DNA of 64,000 nucleotides from Streptomyces sp. AC1-42W (GTDB lineage Bacteria > Actinomycetota > Actinomycetes > Streptomycetales > Streptomycetaceae), in contig NZ_QKWY01000001.1 of assembly GCF_003248355.1 (NCBI RefSeq), forward strand, positions 434,001 to 498,000, written 5' to 3'. How positions within the stretch are numbered: the first letter of the stretch is position 1; each line of letters starts with the position of its first letter. Position numbers and translations under genes: made by a program. The notes below the pieces were generated by a model, which saw nothing but the letters and a program-made list of their open reading frames with translations, ran no database searches and was not told the DNA's origin. Of this stretch, positions 37,513 through 46,368 are shown in pieces.

Positions 37513-39123
37513 TCAGCCCTTCTTCGCGGCCTTCTTGGCCTTGGCCTTCTTCTTCCGCTTGGCCTTCGCCTTGGCGGCCTTCTTCGCTTCCTCCGCGGCC
37601 TGTCGGACCTGCGCTTCTTGCTCGGCCTTGCGCTGGAGGGGGACGAGTTTCGCGGTGGCCTCGGCGGCGCTCTTGCCGACGTGGGGGAGCACGCTCTGGT
37701 AGATGTCGCGCGTGATCCGGGTGTCGCTGTGCCCGAGCGTGTCCGACACGATCTTGATGTCGATATCGGCCGCCAGCATCAGCGTAGCGGCGCCGTGCCG
37801 GAGATCGTGCAGCCGGATTGGCGGAAGGCCGGAGGCGGCGACGAGGCGCTCGAAGAGGTCGGTGACCTTGCCCGGGTGGAGCCAGGAGCCGTCCTCCTGG
37901 GTGAAGACGAGCCCCGTGTTCACCCAGGCCGACCCCCACTCCGTACGGTCTGCCTCCTGCTGCTCGCGGTGCCGCTTCAGGACGTGGACGGTGTCGTCGT
38001 CCAGAGCCACGACGCGGAAGCCGCTGTCCGTCTTCGGCTCGGACGCCTCGACCTCCCAGCCGTCCTGCACGAGCTGGCCGGTGACCGTGAGGGAGTGCCG
38101 GTCGAGGTTGGTCTCCGACCACGGCTGTCCGCACGCTTCGCCACGACGCAGGCCGCGGAAGGCGATCAGGTGCCACATCGAGTACAGCCGGTCCTCGGCG
38201 ACGAAGTCGAGGAAGGCGCCGGTCTGTTCCGGCGTCCAGACCATCACGGGGGACGGCTTCTCGCCGGTCTGCTCCCACTTGGCGACCCGTTCGTCCGTCC
38301 ATACGAGCGCCTTCGGCTTGCGCACCGGGTCGATCTCGACGTGGGCCGCCGGGTTGAACGTGATGATCTGCTGCCCGATCGCGTCGTTGAGGGACGCGCG
38401 GAGCGTGGCCTTGATGTGCTGGCGCGTGGCAGGGCCGGTGACGCGGCGGAAGGCCGGCATCGCGTCGATCGCCGCCTTCATCGTCTTGCGGCGGGCGCGG
38501 TTCGCCACACCCTTCCACGGGACGGTCGCCAACTCCTCGACCGCCGCACGCCGCTGGGCGTTCTGCTCCAGGATCTCGGCGTTGGCGTCGGTGATCGCGG
38601 TGAACATGTCGCTCAGGTGGCTGACACGCAGCCGGTCGAGACGCCGGTGGCCGATGTGCGGCTTGAGGTGCACGCGGACATCGGTCTCGTACCGGTTGAT
38701 GCCCGACTTCCGGATGCGCTTGCCGGCGAGCCACCGGTCCAGCCACTCGGCCACGGTCAGGCTGCCGATGAGATCCTGGCCGGCCCTGAGCCGGCGCCGG
38801 GTCTCCTCCACGTCCGGCAGGGGCAGCTTCTCGCCGCTGACCTCGGCCAGCATCGCGGCGACCAGTTGGATGCCCTCGGGGTCGTCGGCTTCGGCGAGTC
38901 CCAGGAGAGCTCGTACGTGGTCGAGATCGGCCTGGGCGGCCTTGAGGTTGCCGTACCCGCCACGGGCGAAGGAACGTCGGCTGCCGTCCTCGCGGGGAGG
39001 CAACTCCTGGCGTATGGAGTACGTGCAGTGATTCCTGCTGTTGCGCTTCGGGCAGGCAGAGCCGAGTTCCTTGCCGGTCTTCGGGTCACGGCAGGAGCAG
39101 CGGCGGTAGGTGGAACCCTTCAA
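37513..39123 (-). CDS. int: Tyrosine recombinase/integrase
   Basis: This 536-aa integrase of the lambda/Xer superfamily shows the catalytic residues: Arg in FRGLRRGEACG, His-x-x-Arg in LHDLRHGAATL, His in LGHSDTRITRD and the nucleophile Tyr in RDIYQSVLP. The N-terminus has a Cys-rich piece (RRCSCRDPKTGKELGSACP) that may bind zinc; an SAM-like core-binding domain follows at about 115-215. The C-terminal 40 residues are Lys/Ala repeats. The TTG start overlaps the stop of the XRE gene (TTGA) and has GGAGGAAGG upstream. It catalyses recombination between attP and the tRNA-Thr attB. Confidence 0.93.
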   Translation of the reverse strand: MKGSTYRRCSCRDPKTGKELGSACPKRNSRNHCTYSIRQELPPREDGSRRSFARGGYGNLKAAQADLDHVRALLGLAEADDPEGIQLVAAMLAEVSGEKLPLPDVEETRRRLRAGQDLIGSLTVAEWLDRWLAGKRIRKSGINRYETDVRVHLKPHIGHRRLDRLRVSHLSDMFTAITDANAEILEQNAQRRAAVEELATVPWKGVANRARRKTMKAAIDAMPAFRRVTGPATRQHIKATLRASLNDAIGQQIITFNPAAHVEIDPVRKPKALVWTDERVAKWEQTGEKPSPVMVWTPEQTGAFLDFVAEDRLYSMWHLIAFRGLRRGEACGQPWSETNLDRHSLTVTGQLVQDGWEVEASEPKTDSGFRVVALDDDTVHVLKRHREQQEADRTEWGSAWVNTGLVFTQEDGSWLHPGKVTDLFERLVAASGLPPIRLHDLRHGAATLMLAADIDIKIVSDTLGHSDTRITRDIYQSVLPHVGKSAAEATAKLVPLQRKAEQEAQVRQAAEEAKKAAKAKAKRKKKAKAKKAAKKG

Positions 39124-39794
39124 AAGCCTTCCTCCAGGTGGTTGGTGTCGAATGGGCTGGCGAACTGGGATGGCCACATCAGTGGGGGCGTGCCGCCCTC
39201 CTCGCGGATGGTGGCCCGGAGGTCGCGCAGCCGCTCTTTGGCGAGCGCGGCCCTCTCGGCGTAGAAGGCTTGGGCACTGAGAGCCTCTTCGCGTTGAGCG
39301 GCGTCGCTGGCCGACTTGGCCTTCCAGGCTTCGTCCTGCTCGCTGGACTCGGCGGCGTGCAAGGCCCGCTGCTCGCTCTCGTGTTGGTGGAACAGGCGCA
39401 GCATGAGGTTCCGGGCAAATGGGTCACTGGGTTCGGCGCCGGTGAACCACCGCATGGCGCTCCAGGTCTGCTGGCTGTGCCGCAGGGGGAGCTTCTGGAC
39501 CTCTTCGACGTAGCCGACGGGGTAGATCAGGCAGATCGGGTTCGTGTGGAGCGCCTCGGCCAGCACCATGACGTCGACCAGGGGGAGGCTGGCTCGGCGA
39601 CCGGACTCCATGTTGGCGATCACGTTGCGTGGGATCGGATGGCCGATCTCCTCGCAGGCGTCGGCCAGGCTCTGTGCGCTCATCCCCAATGCCTTCCTGC
39701 GTCGTCTCACCTCCTTGGCCACGGTCGCCATGACCTGGTCCACCCACTCGGGGACGTCGTCCTCGTCTTCATCATCGAATCCGTGTTGTGTCAT
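39120..39794 (-). CDS. XRE-family regulator of the integrase operon
   Basis: This 224-aa protein starts with an acidic stretch (DDEDEDDVPEW). A helix-turn-helix domain follows (about 22-85: RRRRKALGMSAQSLADACEE and a second helix with NVIANMESGRRASLP). The C-terminal half is a charged helical region. It is translationally coupled to int and divergent from the excisionase-like gene, so it probably controls the choice between integration and excision. The 93-base divergent gap (39795-39887) should hold its operator. Confidence 0.82.
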   Translation of the reverse strand: MTQHGFDDEDEDDVPEWVDQVMATVAKEVRRRRKALGMSAQSLADACEEIGHPIPRNVIANMESGRRASLPLVDVMVLAEALHTNPICLIYPVGYVEEVQKLPLRHSQQTWSAMRWFTGAEPSDPFARNLMLRLFHQHESEQRALHAAESSEQDEAWKAKSASDAAQREEALSAQAFYAERAALAKERLRDLRATIREEGGTPPLMWPSQFASPFDTNHLEEGF

Positions 39795-39887
39795 GACGAC
39801 ACAGTAGCTCGGTCAGACTTGTTTCTCGTAGCCCGGAGCCGGACGTGACGACCACGTTCGCCGACGGCTGTACGAGAGGAGCGCTGC

Positions 39888-40118
39888 GTGCGCGACAACG
39901 CGACGGGAACCAGGCTGACGGGCATGGGTCGCGAGGAGCTGTTGGCCCTGCCGGCGGCCGTTGACCTGGATACCGGGAACCGTGCACTGGGCCTCGGGCG
40001 GAGCAAGGGCTACGAGCTGGCCAAGCGGGGCGAGTACCCGTGCAAGGTCCTGCGCCTGGGCAAGGCGTACCGCGTGGTGACCGCGGATCTGCTCAATCTG
40101 CTGGGGCTGGCCGCTTGA
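39888..40118 (+). CDS. Small helix-turn-helix protein, probable excisionase
   Basis: This 76-aa protein has an AlpA/Xis-like winged helix: the segment ALGLGRSKGYELAKRGEYPCKVLRLGKAYRV (about 35-67) fits the helix-turn-wing pattern of excisionases. The GTG at 39888 has GAGAGGAG eight bases upstream. Its position next to int and divergent from the repressor-like gene is typical of Xis in Streptomyces elements. Confidence 0.75.
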   Translation: MRDNATGTRLTGMGREELLALPAAVDLDTGNRALGLGRSKGYELAKRGEYPCKVLRLGKAYRVVTADLLNLLGLAA

Positions 40119-40351
40119 GGGCGAAGCAACATAGCAGGCCGTTCTGCGCTGAGCTGACACAGAAGCGCTGGACTGTGGCCAGGCGTGGACGTACGGTTCG
40201 TGGTCCCTCGCGGTGGCCTGATGCCCGCGAGAAGGGAATGGGCCCCCGGCGGTGCGACGCCGGAGGCCCGAACAACCCCGAACGGCCCTGGAAGAACCAA
40301 CCCGGCGGCAAGGGCGTGCGAGCCCGCCACCGCCAGACGAGGAGCTGCCCT

Positions 40352-41677
40352 GTGGAACACCACGAACCTCAGCCCTATTCCGACCCCCACAAGCCCGAGT
40401 GGCCGCCGGTCGCCAAGCCCGGCCAGCCGGGCCGGACCACAGCCGAGACCGGCCAGGCCGCCGGTGATCTGGCGCAGCCCTCGCCGCCCGCCGAGCGGTG
40501 TCCCGAAAATGAACGGCCCGACCTCGACCCCAGGCGGTGTCCCGAAACGGAACAGACGGATCCGGAGCCGACGCACGGATCGGAGCTGCTCGACGAACTG
40601 CGTGGGCAGATATCGAAGTTCGTCATCCTGCCCTCCGAGCAGGCGCTCGACGCGGTCACCTTGTGGGTGGCGGCGACGCATCTGCAGCCCGCGTGGCAGC
40701 ACGCCCCGCGCCTGGCGGTGGTGGGGCCGGCGAAGCGGTGCGGCAAGTCGCGGCTGCTGGACGTGCTGACCGAGACGGTCCACGAGCCGATGCTCACCAT
40801 CAACACCACGCCGGCGGCGGTCTTCCGCTCCATCACCGAGGAGCCGCCCACGCTCCTCGTGGACGAGGCGGACACGATCTTCGGCACTCCGAAGCAGGCG
40901 GAGAAGAACGAGGAGATGCGTGGCCTGCTGAACGCCGGCCACCAGCGCAACCGCTACGTGACCCGGGTGGTCGGCAACGACCACACGCCCCATCGGTTCG
41001 CCACCTTCGCCATGGCGGCCATCGCAGGGATCGGCGACCTGCCCGACACGATCATGGACCGGTCGGTGGTCATCCGCATGCGCCGCCGAGCGGAAGGCGA
41101 GAGCGTCCGGCCCTTCCGGTCACGGCGGGATATCCCCGCACTCCACGGCCTGCGCGACCGCATCGCCGCCTGGGCGGGACCTCTGCTGGACGAGGCCGCC
41201 GACCTGGAACCGGCCATGCCGGTCGAGGACCGGGCCGCCGACACCTGGGAACCGCTCGTCATCGTCGCCGACCTCGCGGCCGGCACCTGGCCGCGCCGCG
41301 CCCGTACCGCGTGCGAGCAGATGGTCGCCGCCGAGGCGGCAGCTGAAGAGGACCACCCCAGCGGGGCCCGCATCCTGGCCGACATCCGGCGAGTCTTCGT
41401 CGCCCAGCGCGAGGCCGACAGCATCTCCACGGAGGAGCTGATCCACCACCTGCGCCAGGACCCGGAGAGCCCGTGGGCCGAGTGGGGGCGCAGCGGACTC
41501 AGCCCCCGCGACCTCGGCTCGATGCTCCGGCAGTTCGGCATCAAGCCCGGAAACGTCCGCATCGCCGACGGAACCCAGCGCAAGGGCTACATGCGCAACA
41601 AGTTCCTCGACCCCTGGCGCCGCTACTGCCCGACCGTCCACCCGGTCGACGCCACACCAACCCTCCCGCAGGGCTGA
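40352..41677 (+). CDS. DUF3631 P-loop ATPase of integrative elements
   Basis: This 441-aa protein has an N-terminal Pro-rich tail (about 1-75), then an ATPase core with Walker A VVGPAKRCGKSRLLD (about 127) and Walker B TLLVDEADTIFG (about 165). The DUF3631 domain ends with LGSMLRQFGIKPGNVR, a region seen in element-borne replication or primase-associated ATPases. It may help plasmid-like replication of the excised element. The GTG at 40352 has GAGGAG upstream; the 230 bases before it hold no gene I can support. Its precise role is inferred. Confidence 0.78.
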   Translation: MEHHEPQPYSDPHKPEWPPVAKPGQPGRTTAETGQAAGDLAQPSPPAERCPENERPDLDPRRCPETEQTDPEPTHGSELLDELRGQISKFVILPSEQALDAVTLWVAATHLQPAWQHAPRLAVVGPAKRCGKSRLLDVLTETVHEPMLTINTTPAAVFRSITEEPPTLLVDEADTIFGTPKQAEKNEEMRGLLNAGHQRNRYVTRVVGNDHTPHRFATFAMAAIAGIGDLPDTIMDRSVVIRMRRRAEGESVRPFRSRRDIPALHGLRDRIAAWAGPLLDEAADLEPAMPVEDRAADTWEPLVIVADLAAGTWPRRARTACEQMVAAEAAAEEDHPSGARILADIRRVFVAQREADSISTEELIHHLRQDPESPWAEWGRSGLSPRDLGSMLRQFGIKPGNVRIADGTQRKGYMRNKFLDPWRRYCPTVHPVDATPTLPQG

Positions 41678-41747
41678 CCCCACCCCACCCCCAGGTTGCC
41701 GTCCTTGCCGTCCCTGCCGTGATCCCGCAGGTCAGAGGGCATACGCG

Positions 41748-42000
41748 CAAGACGGCAACGGGGCCCAAGACGGCAACACGATCATCACGACCGACCGCGT
41801 GGAGCGCGGGGACGTCGCCCGCATCCGTCTCGTGCCGTCCCACACGTACGCGCCGTATCACCGCAGGCCACCGGCCATGAGGCCAAGACGGAAGGCCGAC
41901 CCGTGCCGTCCCCGCCAAGGCGCGACCCAAGACGGACACCGACCGGGCCTGCCGTACCGGCCCTGACCTGCGCTTGCAACGGCCAAGACGCCCAAGACGC
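41748..42000. repeat. Iteron-like array of CAAGACG repeats
   Basis: The seven-base word CAAGACG occurs six times in this gene-free stretch, at 41748, 41766, 41884, 41928, 41984 and 41993, usually as CAAGACGG or CAAGACGC and often preceded by C or GGC. Inverted partial copies (CCGTCCTTGCCGTCC) lie just before, around 41700. Such arrays are typical of replication origins or partition sites. The nearby ATPase and ParB-like genes fit either use. Confidence 0.55.
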
Positions 42001-42029
42001 ATCACGCCACCACCACAGGAGTTTCCCGC

Positions 42030-42722
42030 TTGAGCACCCCTGCCATACCCGCCCACCACCGGACAGCCCACCAGGCGACCGGCTGGGACCGCGCCGCGAT
42101 CCTGACCCTCGGCGCCGCCGCGTGTGCGCTGTCCTACGACGCACTCCAGCAGATGGCCGTCGCCATCCACGTCCGCGGGTTCCTGACCTACCTCTTCCCG
42201 CTCGTGATCGACGGGTTCATCGCCTACGGGGTACGAGCCCTCCTCGTCCTGCGCACCGCACCGTTCCGAGCCCGCCTCTACGTATGGATCCTGTTCGGAA
42301 CAGCGACCACGGCGAGCATCTGGGCGAACGCCCTGCACGCCCTCCGCCTCAACCAACAGGTCACATCCGACGGCCTGTACCTGGGTGACGTCACCGTGGG
42401 CGTCCTCTCCACCATCGCGCCGCTCGCTCTGGCCGGCGCGGTCCACCTCCACATCCTGATCACCCGCGAGACCACCACGGAGGCTCCGGAACAGCCTGCC
42501 GGGGATGCGGAGGCCAAGCGGCGAGGGGGACGACCGCCGGACGCCTCGCTGGAGGACCTGGTCGAGATCGGCCGTGCCGCTGCCGCTGAACAGGGCGAGC
42601 TGTCGCGAGCCATCGTGAAGAAGGCCGCTCGGGACCAGGGGCTCGGCATGGCCGGCGAGCGACTGACCGAGGTCATGAAGATCCTCCGGGCCGAGGCGAA
42701 GGCCGCTTCCGAAACCTCCTGA
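42030..42722 (+). CDS. DUF2637 membrane protein, SpdB-like
   Basis: This 230-aa protein has four hydrophobic segments (about 20-35, 45-68, 80-103 and 125-145). The C-terminus is cytoplasmic and hydrophilic (GGRPPDASLEDLVEIGRAAA), similar to a small DNA-binding region. DUF2637/SpdB proteins are encoded in the transfer regions of Streptomyces plasmids and integrative elements and affect intramycelial spread (pock formation). The TTG at 42030 is preceded by AGGAG at 41,0-base distance consistent with a start. It follows the repeat array. Confidence 0.72.
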   Translation: MSTPAIPAHHRTAHQATGWDRAAILTLGAAACALSYDALQQMAVAIHVRGFLTYLFPLVIDGFIAYGVRALLVLRTAPFRARLYVWILFGTATTASIWANALHALRLNQQVTSDGLYLGDVTVGVLSTIAPLALAGAVHLHILITRETTTEAPEQPAGDAEAKRRGGRPPDASLEDLVEIGRAAAAEQGELSRAIVKKAARDQGLGMAGERLTEVMKILRAEAKAASETS

Positions 42723-42741
42723 CCGGCCCAACCCCGAGCCC

Positions 42742-42817
42742 GGTTGGGGTGGTCGGAACCCTTCCGGCCACCCCGACCGCGCCCTTGTCCACACCCTGGG
42801 GCCGCCCCTGTGGATAC
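42742..42817. other. Candidate transfer origin with inverted repeat and paired DnaA boxes
   Basis: An imperfect 13-bp inverted repeat (42742-42754 / 42766-42778) is followed by TTGTCCACA at 42785-42793, a perfect Streptomyces DnaA box. An inverted near-match, TGTGGATAC, lies at 42809-42817. The site lies directly before mobC and the relaxase, where oriT is usual. The DnaA boxes could instead mark a replication role. Confidence 0.4.
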
Positions 42818-42877
42818 GAGACATGTCCTCCCCTTGCCCCCCAGCACCCGCTCCCGTCCCGCGCATCGGAGAACGCC

Positions 42878-43615
42878 GTGCCCCGTGACTCCCACGACGA
42901 CGCCACTGCCGGCACCGACATGGCGTCCCTCCAGCCGAAGTCGCCTACGCTGCTGGACCGTTTGCGGCTGGCGTTCGGACGGCCTGCTCCTGGCGGAGCC
43001 AGTAGTACCCCGAGTCCGACTCAAGGCCGGTCTTCGGGGATCTCCGCCCCGGGGGTGGCGGAGACGGCCCAACGCCAGGGGGCGCCGGACCGGGAGGTCG
43101 GGACCGAGGGCGGCCCCGACCCGGACGAACTCCACGCCGTCCAGCGGCAGATCCTCCGCCCCGCACCCGCCACCGAGCCGACGCCTGGCGAGCGAGCGGT
43201 GCAGAGCGCGCAGCCTACGATCCGCCGTTTCACCGGCATCAAGCGGACTGTCCGTGTCGGACCGCTGCGGTTCACCGGCGACGAGCACAACGCGCTCCAT
43301 AAGGCCGCTGCCGAGCACGGCTACAAGGGGGAATCCGGCTTCGCCGCCGACATCGTCCTCGCGTTCGTATCCGGTCGGTTCACGGCGAACCTGCCGCTGT
43401 CCGAGGACCGCCGCCGTACCCACATGTTCCGCGCCCAGGTGCTGCGCGAGCTCAACCGGATCGGCGTCAACGTCAACCAGATCGCCCGCGCGCTGAACAG
43501 CGACCTCACCCCGCCCGACATCCGCCACCGTCTCGACGAGCTGCACCGTCTGCTGGAGCTGATCGCCGAGGCCCTGCGCGAGCAGACCGAATCCAGGAAG
43601 GACCAGGCCGCGTGA
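42878..43615 (+). CDS. MobC-like relaxosome accessory protein
   Basis: This 245-aa protein has a long variable, Pro-rich N-terminal half. The conserved C-terminal MobC-type domain (about 130-235) includes RAQVLRELNRIGVNVNQIARALN, the family hallmark that binds next to the nic site. I chose the GTG at 42878 with GGAG upstream. The stop overlaps the start of the relaxase (GTGA), so both are made together. Confidence 0.78.
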   Translation: MPRDSHDDATAGTDMASLQPKSPTLLDRLRLAFGRPAPGGASSTPSPTQGRSSGISAPGVAETAQRQGAPDREVGTEGGPDPDELHAVQRQILRPAPATEPTPGERAVQSAQPTIRRFTGIKRTVRVGPLRFTGDEHNALHKAAAEHGYKGESGFAADIVLAFVSGRFTANLPLSEDRRRTHMFRAQVLRELNRIGVNVNQIARALNSDLTPPDIRHRLDELHRLLELIAEALREQTESRKDQAA

Positions 43616-45336
43616 TCGCCGCCATCAAACCGGCCGGGTCCAACACCCGTGGCCTGCTCGCCTACCTCTACGGCCCCGGCCGCCACGACGAGCACACCGA
43701 CCCGCACACCGACCCGCACATCGTCGCCGGCTTCGCCATGCTCGGCATGCCCGACCCCGGCCGCGACCCGGACGCCACCCTCACCCAGCTCGCCCGCCAC
43801 CTCGACGAGCCCGTCCATCTTCGGAACAGCGAGTTCGGAAGGAAGGTCACCGACCACGTCTGGCACTGCCCCGTCCGCACCGCCCCCGAAGACCGCCACC
43901 TCTCCGACACTGAGTGGGCCGACATCGCCCAGCGCATCGTCGAAGCCGCCGGCATCGCGCCGTCTGGCGACGACCTGGCCTGCCGCTGGATCGCCGTACG
44001 CCACGCAGACGACCACATCCACATCCTCGCCACCACCGTCCGAGAGGACGGCCGCCGCCCCAGGCTCCACGACAGCGGCATCCGCGTTGGCGACGCCTGC
44101 CGCCAGATCGAGACCGACTACGGCCTGCGTCAACTGAAGAAGGGCGACCGCACCGCCGGCCGCCGGCCCACCCAGGCAGAGATGCACAAGGCCCAGCGCC
44201 TCGGTTGGGAGCAGACCAGCCGCGACTGGCTCCAGGACCGCATCCGCGCCGCCATCCCCCACGCCGGCAACACGGAGGAACTCCTCTCCTACCTCGAAGC
44301 CATGGGCCTCGCGGTCAAGCCCCGCCGCGGACCGTCCGGAGACCTCCTCGGCTACGCCGTCGGCCGCCCCGGCGACCTCAACAAGGACGGCGAGCAGATC
44401 TTCCACCCCGGCGGCAAGATCGCCCCCGACCTCACCCTCCCCAAGCTCAGGGCCCGCCTGGAGACGACCGCGCCGGAGGAGCACCCGACCGCCCGCCGCG
44501 ACCAGCCTGCCACCCCCTGGCATCAGGCCACCGACGCCCTCGACACCCTCCACCAGGGGATGGCCGACGACGCCCATGCCCAGGCCCACATCACCGCGCT
44601 CGGCGACCTCATCGAAGCCACCGCTCAGAAAGCCCCCGCCCGCCTCCACGCCGAACTTCGAGCGGCCTCAAGGGCATTCGCCCATGCTCAGCGCTCCCAG
44701 GTCCGCGCCGAGAACCAGGCCGCCACGACCCTGCGCCGAGCGGCTCGCGACCTCGCCCACACCGCCACCGGCCCCGACGCAAGCGCCCTGGCGACCCTGC
44801 TGAGCACCCTTGTCTGGGCCACGATCGTGGCCGCCCGCTGGCACGAGGCGAAGAACCACGCTCACCAGGCCGATGCCGCCCGCCAGGCCCTCCACCACCT
44901 CCAGGCCGCCGCCGACCGAGCCCTCACGCCCGTCGTCGACAACCTTGCCACCCGCGGGCCGAGTGACCAGGCCCGCCGGACCCTCGCCCACGACGTCCGG
45001 GCCGCCGTCCCCGACCACGCCGACCGCATCCTCACCGACCGCGCCTGGCCGGCCCTCGCCACTGTCCTCGCCGACGCCGAAGCCGGCGGCCACAAACCCC
45101 ACCAGCTCCTCAAGGAGGCCGCAGCCCAACGCGAGCTCACCACCGCCCGCCAACCCGCCCGCGTCCTGATCACCCGCATCCAGCACACCAGCCGCAACCC
45201 CGCCCCCAACCCCCGCGCCGAAGCCGCCCGCCGCCGCTCCACCATGGCGCTCCCGCCAAGCGGACCTCAGGCCCGAAACCCCCAGCCCACCACCACACCC
45301 ACGCCCCCCACCGATCAACGCCACCGACGCCGCTGA
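43612..45336 (+). CDS. Relaxase/mobilization nuclease (MOB-P like)
   Basis: This 574-aa relaxase has a conserved N-terminal nuclease domain: motif I near LLAYLYGPGRHDEH with the candidate nucleophile Tyr (about residue 21) and motif III VRHADDHIHILATTVRE (about 130-145), the His triad that binds the metal. It nicks the transfer origin and carries the strand into the recipient. The C-terminal half is a helical, Ala/Arg/His-rich region. It is coupled to mobC. Confidence 0.87.
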   Translation: MIAAIKPAGSNTRGLLAYLYGPGRHDEHTDPHTDPHIVAGFAMLGMPDPGRDPDATLTQLARHLDEPVHLRNSEFGRKVTDHVWHCPVRTAPEDRHLSDTEWADIAQRIVEAAGIAPSGDDLACRWIAVRHADDHIHILATTVREDGRRPRLHDSGIRVGDACRQIETDYGLRQLKKGDRTAGRRPTQAEMHKAQRLGWEQTSRDWLQDRIRAAIPHAGNTEELLSYLEAMGLAVKPRRGPSGDLLGYAVGRPGDLNKDGEQIFHPGGKIAPDLTLPKLRARLETTAPEEHPTARRDQPATPWHQATDALDTLHQGMADDAHAQAHITALGDLIEATAQKAPARLHAELRAASRAFAHAQRSQVRAENQAATTLRRAARDLAHTATGPDASALATLLSTLVWATIVAARWHEAKNHAHQADAARQALHHLQAAADRALTPVVDNLATRGPSDQARRTLAHDVRAAVPDHADRILTDRAWPALATVLADAEAGGHKPHQLLKEAAAQRELTTARQPARVLITRIQHTSRNPAPNPRAEAARRRSTMALPPSGPQARNPQPTTTPTPPTDQRHRRR

Positions 45337-45354
45337 CAGCCACAAGGAGCCCCT

Positions 45355-46314
45355 GTGACAGCCACCCAACAGCCCACCTACACCACCGCCGCCGACAAGA
45401 AGGAGCCCGCCCTGAAGATCCACCCCGTCGCCGACATCTTCCCGATGCTCGACCAGGACGAACTGCTCGACCTCGCCGAGTCGATCAAGACCGAGGGCCA
45501 GCACGAGCCGATCGTCCTCGATACCGACGGCGTCCTCCTCGACGGCCGAAACCGCCTCGCCGCCTGCAAGATCGCCGGCGTCGAACCCCGCTTCACCACC
45601 TACACCGGCACCGATCACATGAGGCTGATCATGTCCGGCAATCTGGTCCGCCGGCACACCAGCAAGGGCCAGCAGGCAATGATCACCGCCATGGCCTGTT
45701 CCGTTTCGGAACACTCCCTGCGGGACCAGGCCAAGCACCATGGCCTCAGCCTCACCCGCCTGTCGAACGCCGCCACCGTCCTCAAGCACGCCCCTCACCT
45801 GGCTGAACAAGTCCGCGTCGGCACACTCGGCCTCGACGCCGCCTACACCGCCGCCCGCGAGCAGAGAGACCGGACTGCCGCACTCAAGGTCCAGTACGAC
45901 CGCCTTCGCGAGCACGCCCCCGACCTCGCCGCACAGGTCACCGAGGGCCTCCTCACCTTCGACGACGCGACAGCGGCACTCGACGAGCGGCTGGAGACGG
46001 AACGGCTCCGGCAGGACGTGATCGATGCCGACACCCTGCGCTTCGCGGACGGCGACACCACCCCGCCCCTGGCCGAGCTCGTCGAACGCGGCGACATCAC
46101 ATGGGGCCAGGCACACCAGCGCGCCGAAGCGTTCCTCGCCCACCGGCAAGACACCATCGACCGGGCCCAGCACGCTCTCCAACTGATCGCCGAGAACTGG
46201 ACCGCTGTCCAGGACCTCGCCGCCCGCCCCGGCACGCAGCACGCCCGGGACGTCCTCGGCGGCCTCGCACCCGCAACCTGTTCCCTTGTCCAGCGTTTGA
46301 TCACCCTGGACTGA
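45355..46314 (+). CDS. ParB N-terminal domain protein
   Basis: This 319-aa protein begins with a ParB/Srx-type domain: KIHPVADIFPMLDQDELLDL (about 20-40), then VLLDGRNRLAACKIAGVEP (about 60-78), the GxxR-type nucleotide and DNA-binding block, then an HTH region (about 110-150). The C-terminal half is helical. No ParA partner is next to it. It could serve partition of the excised element or act as a regulator. GTG 45355 has AAGGAG seven bases upstream and lies 18 bases after the relaxase stop. Confidence 0.8.
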   Translation: MTATQQPTYTTAADKKEPALKIHPVADIFPMLDQDELLDLAESIKTEGQHEPIVLDTDGVLLDGRNRLAACKIAGVEPRFTTYTGTDHMRLIMSGNLVRRHTSKGQQAMITAMACSVSEHSLRDQAKHHGLSLTRLSNAATVLKHAPHLAEQVRVGTLGLDAAYTAAREQRDRTAALKVQYDRLREHAPDLAAQVTEGLLTFDDATAALDERLETERLRQDVIDADTLRFADGDTTPPLAELVERGDITWGQAHQRAEAFLAHRQDTIDRAQHALQLIAENWTAVQDLAARPGTQHARDVLGGLAPATCSLVQRLITLD

Positions 46315-46368
46315 GCCAGAGCACGCCCTCGGAGTCGGAGCAAAGCCGCCGGCCCTGAGGGCGACCGC

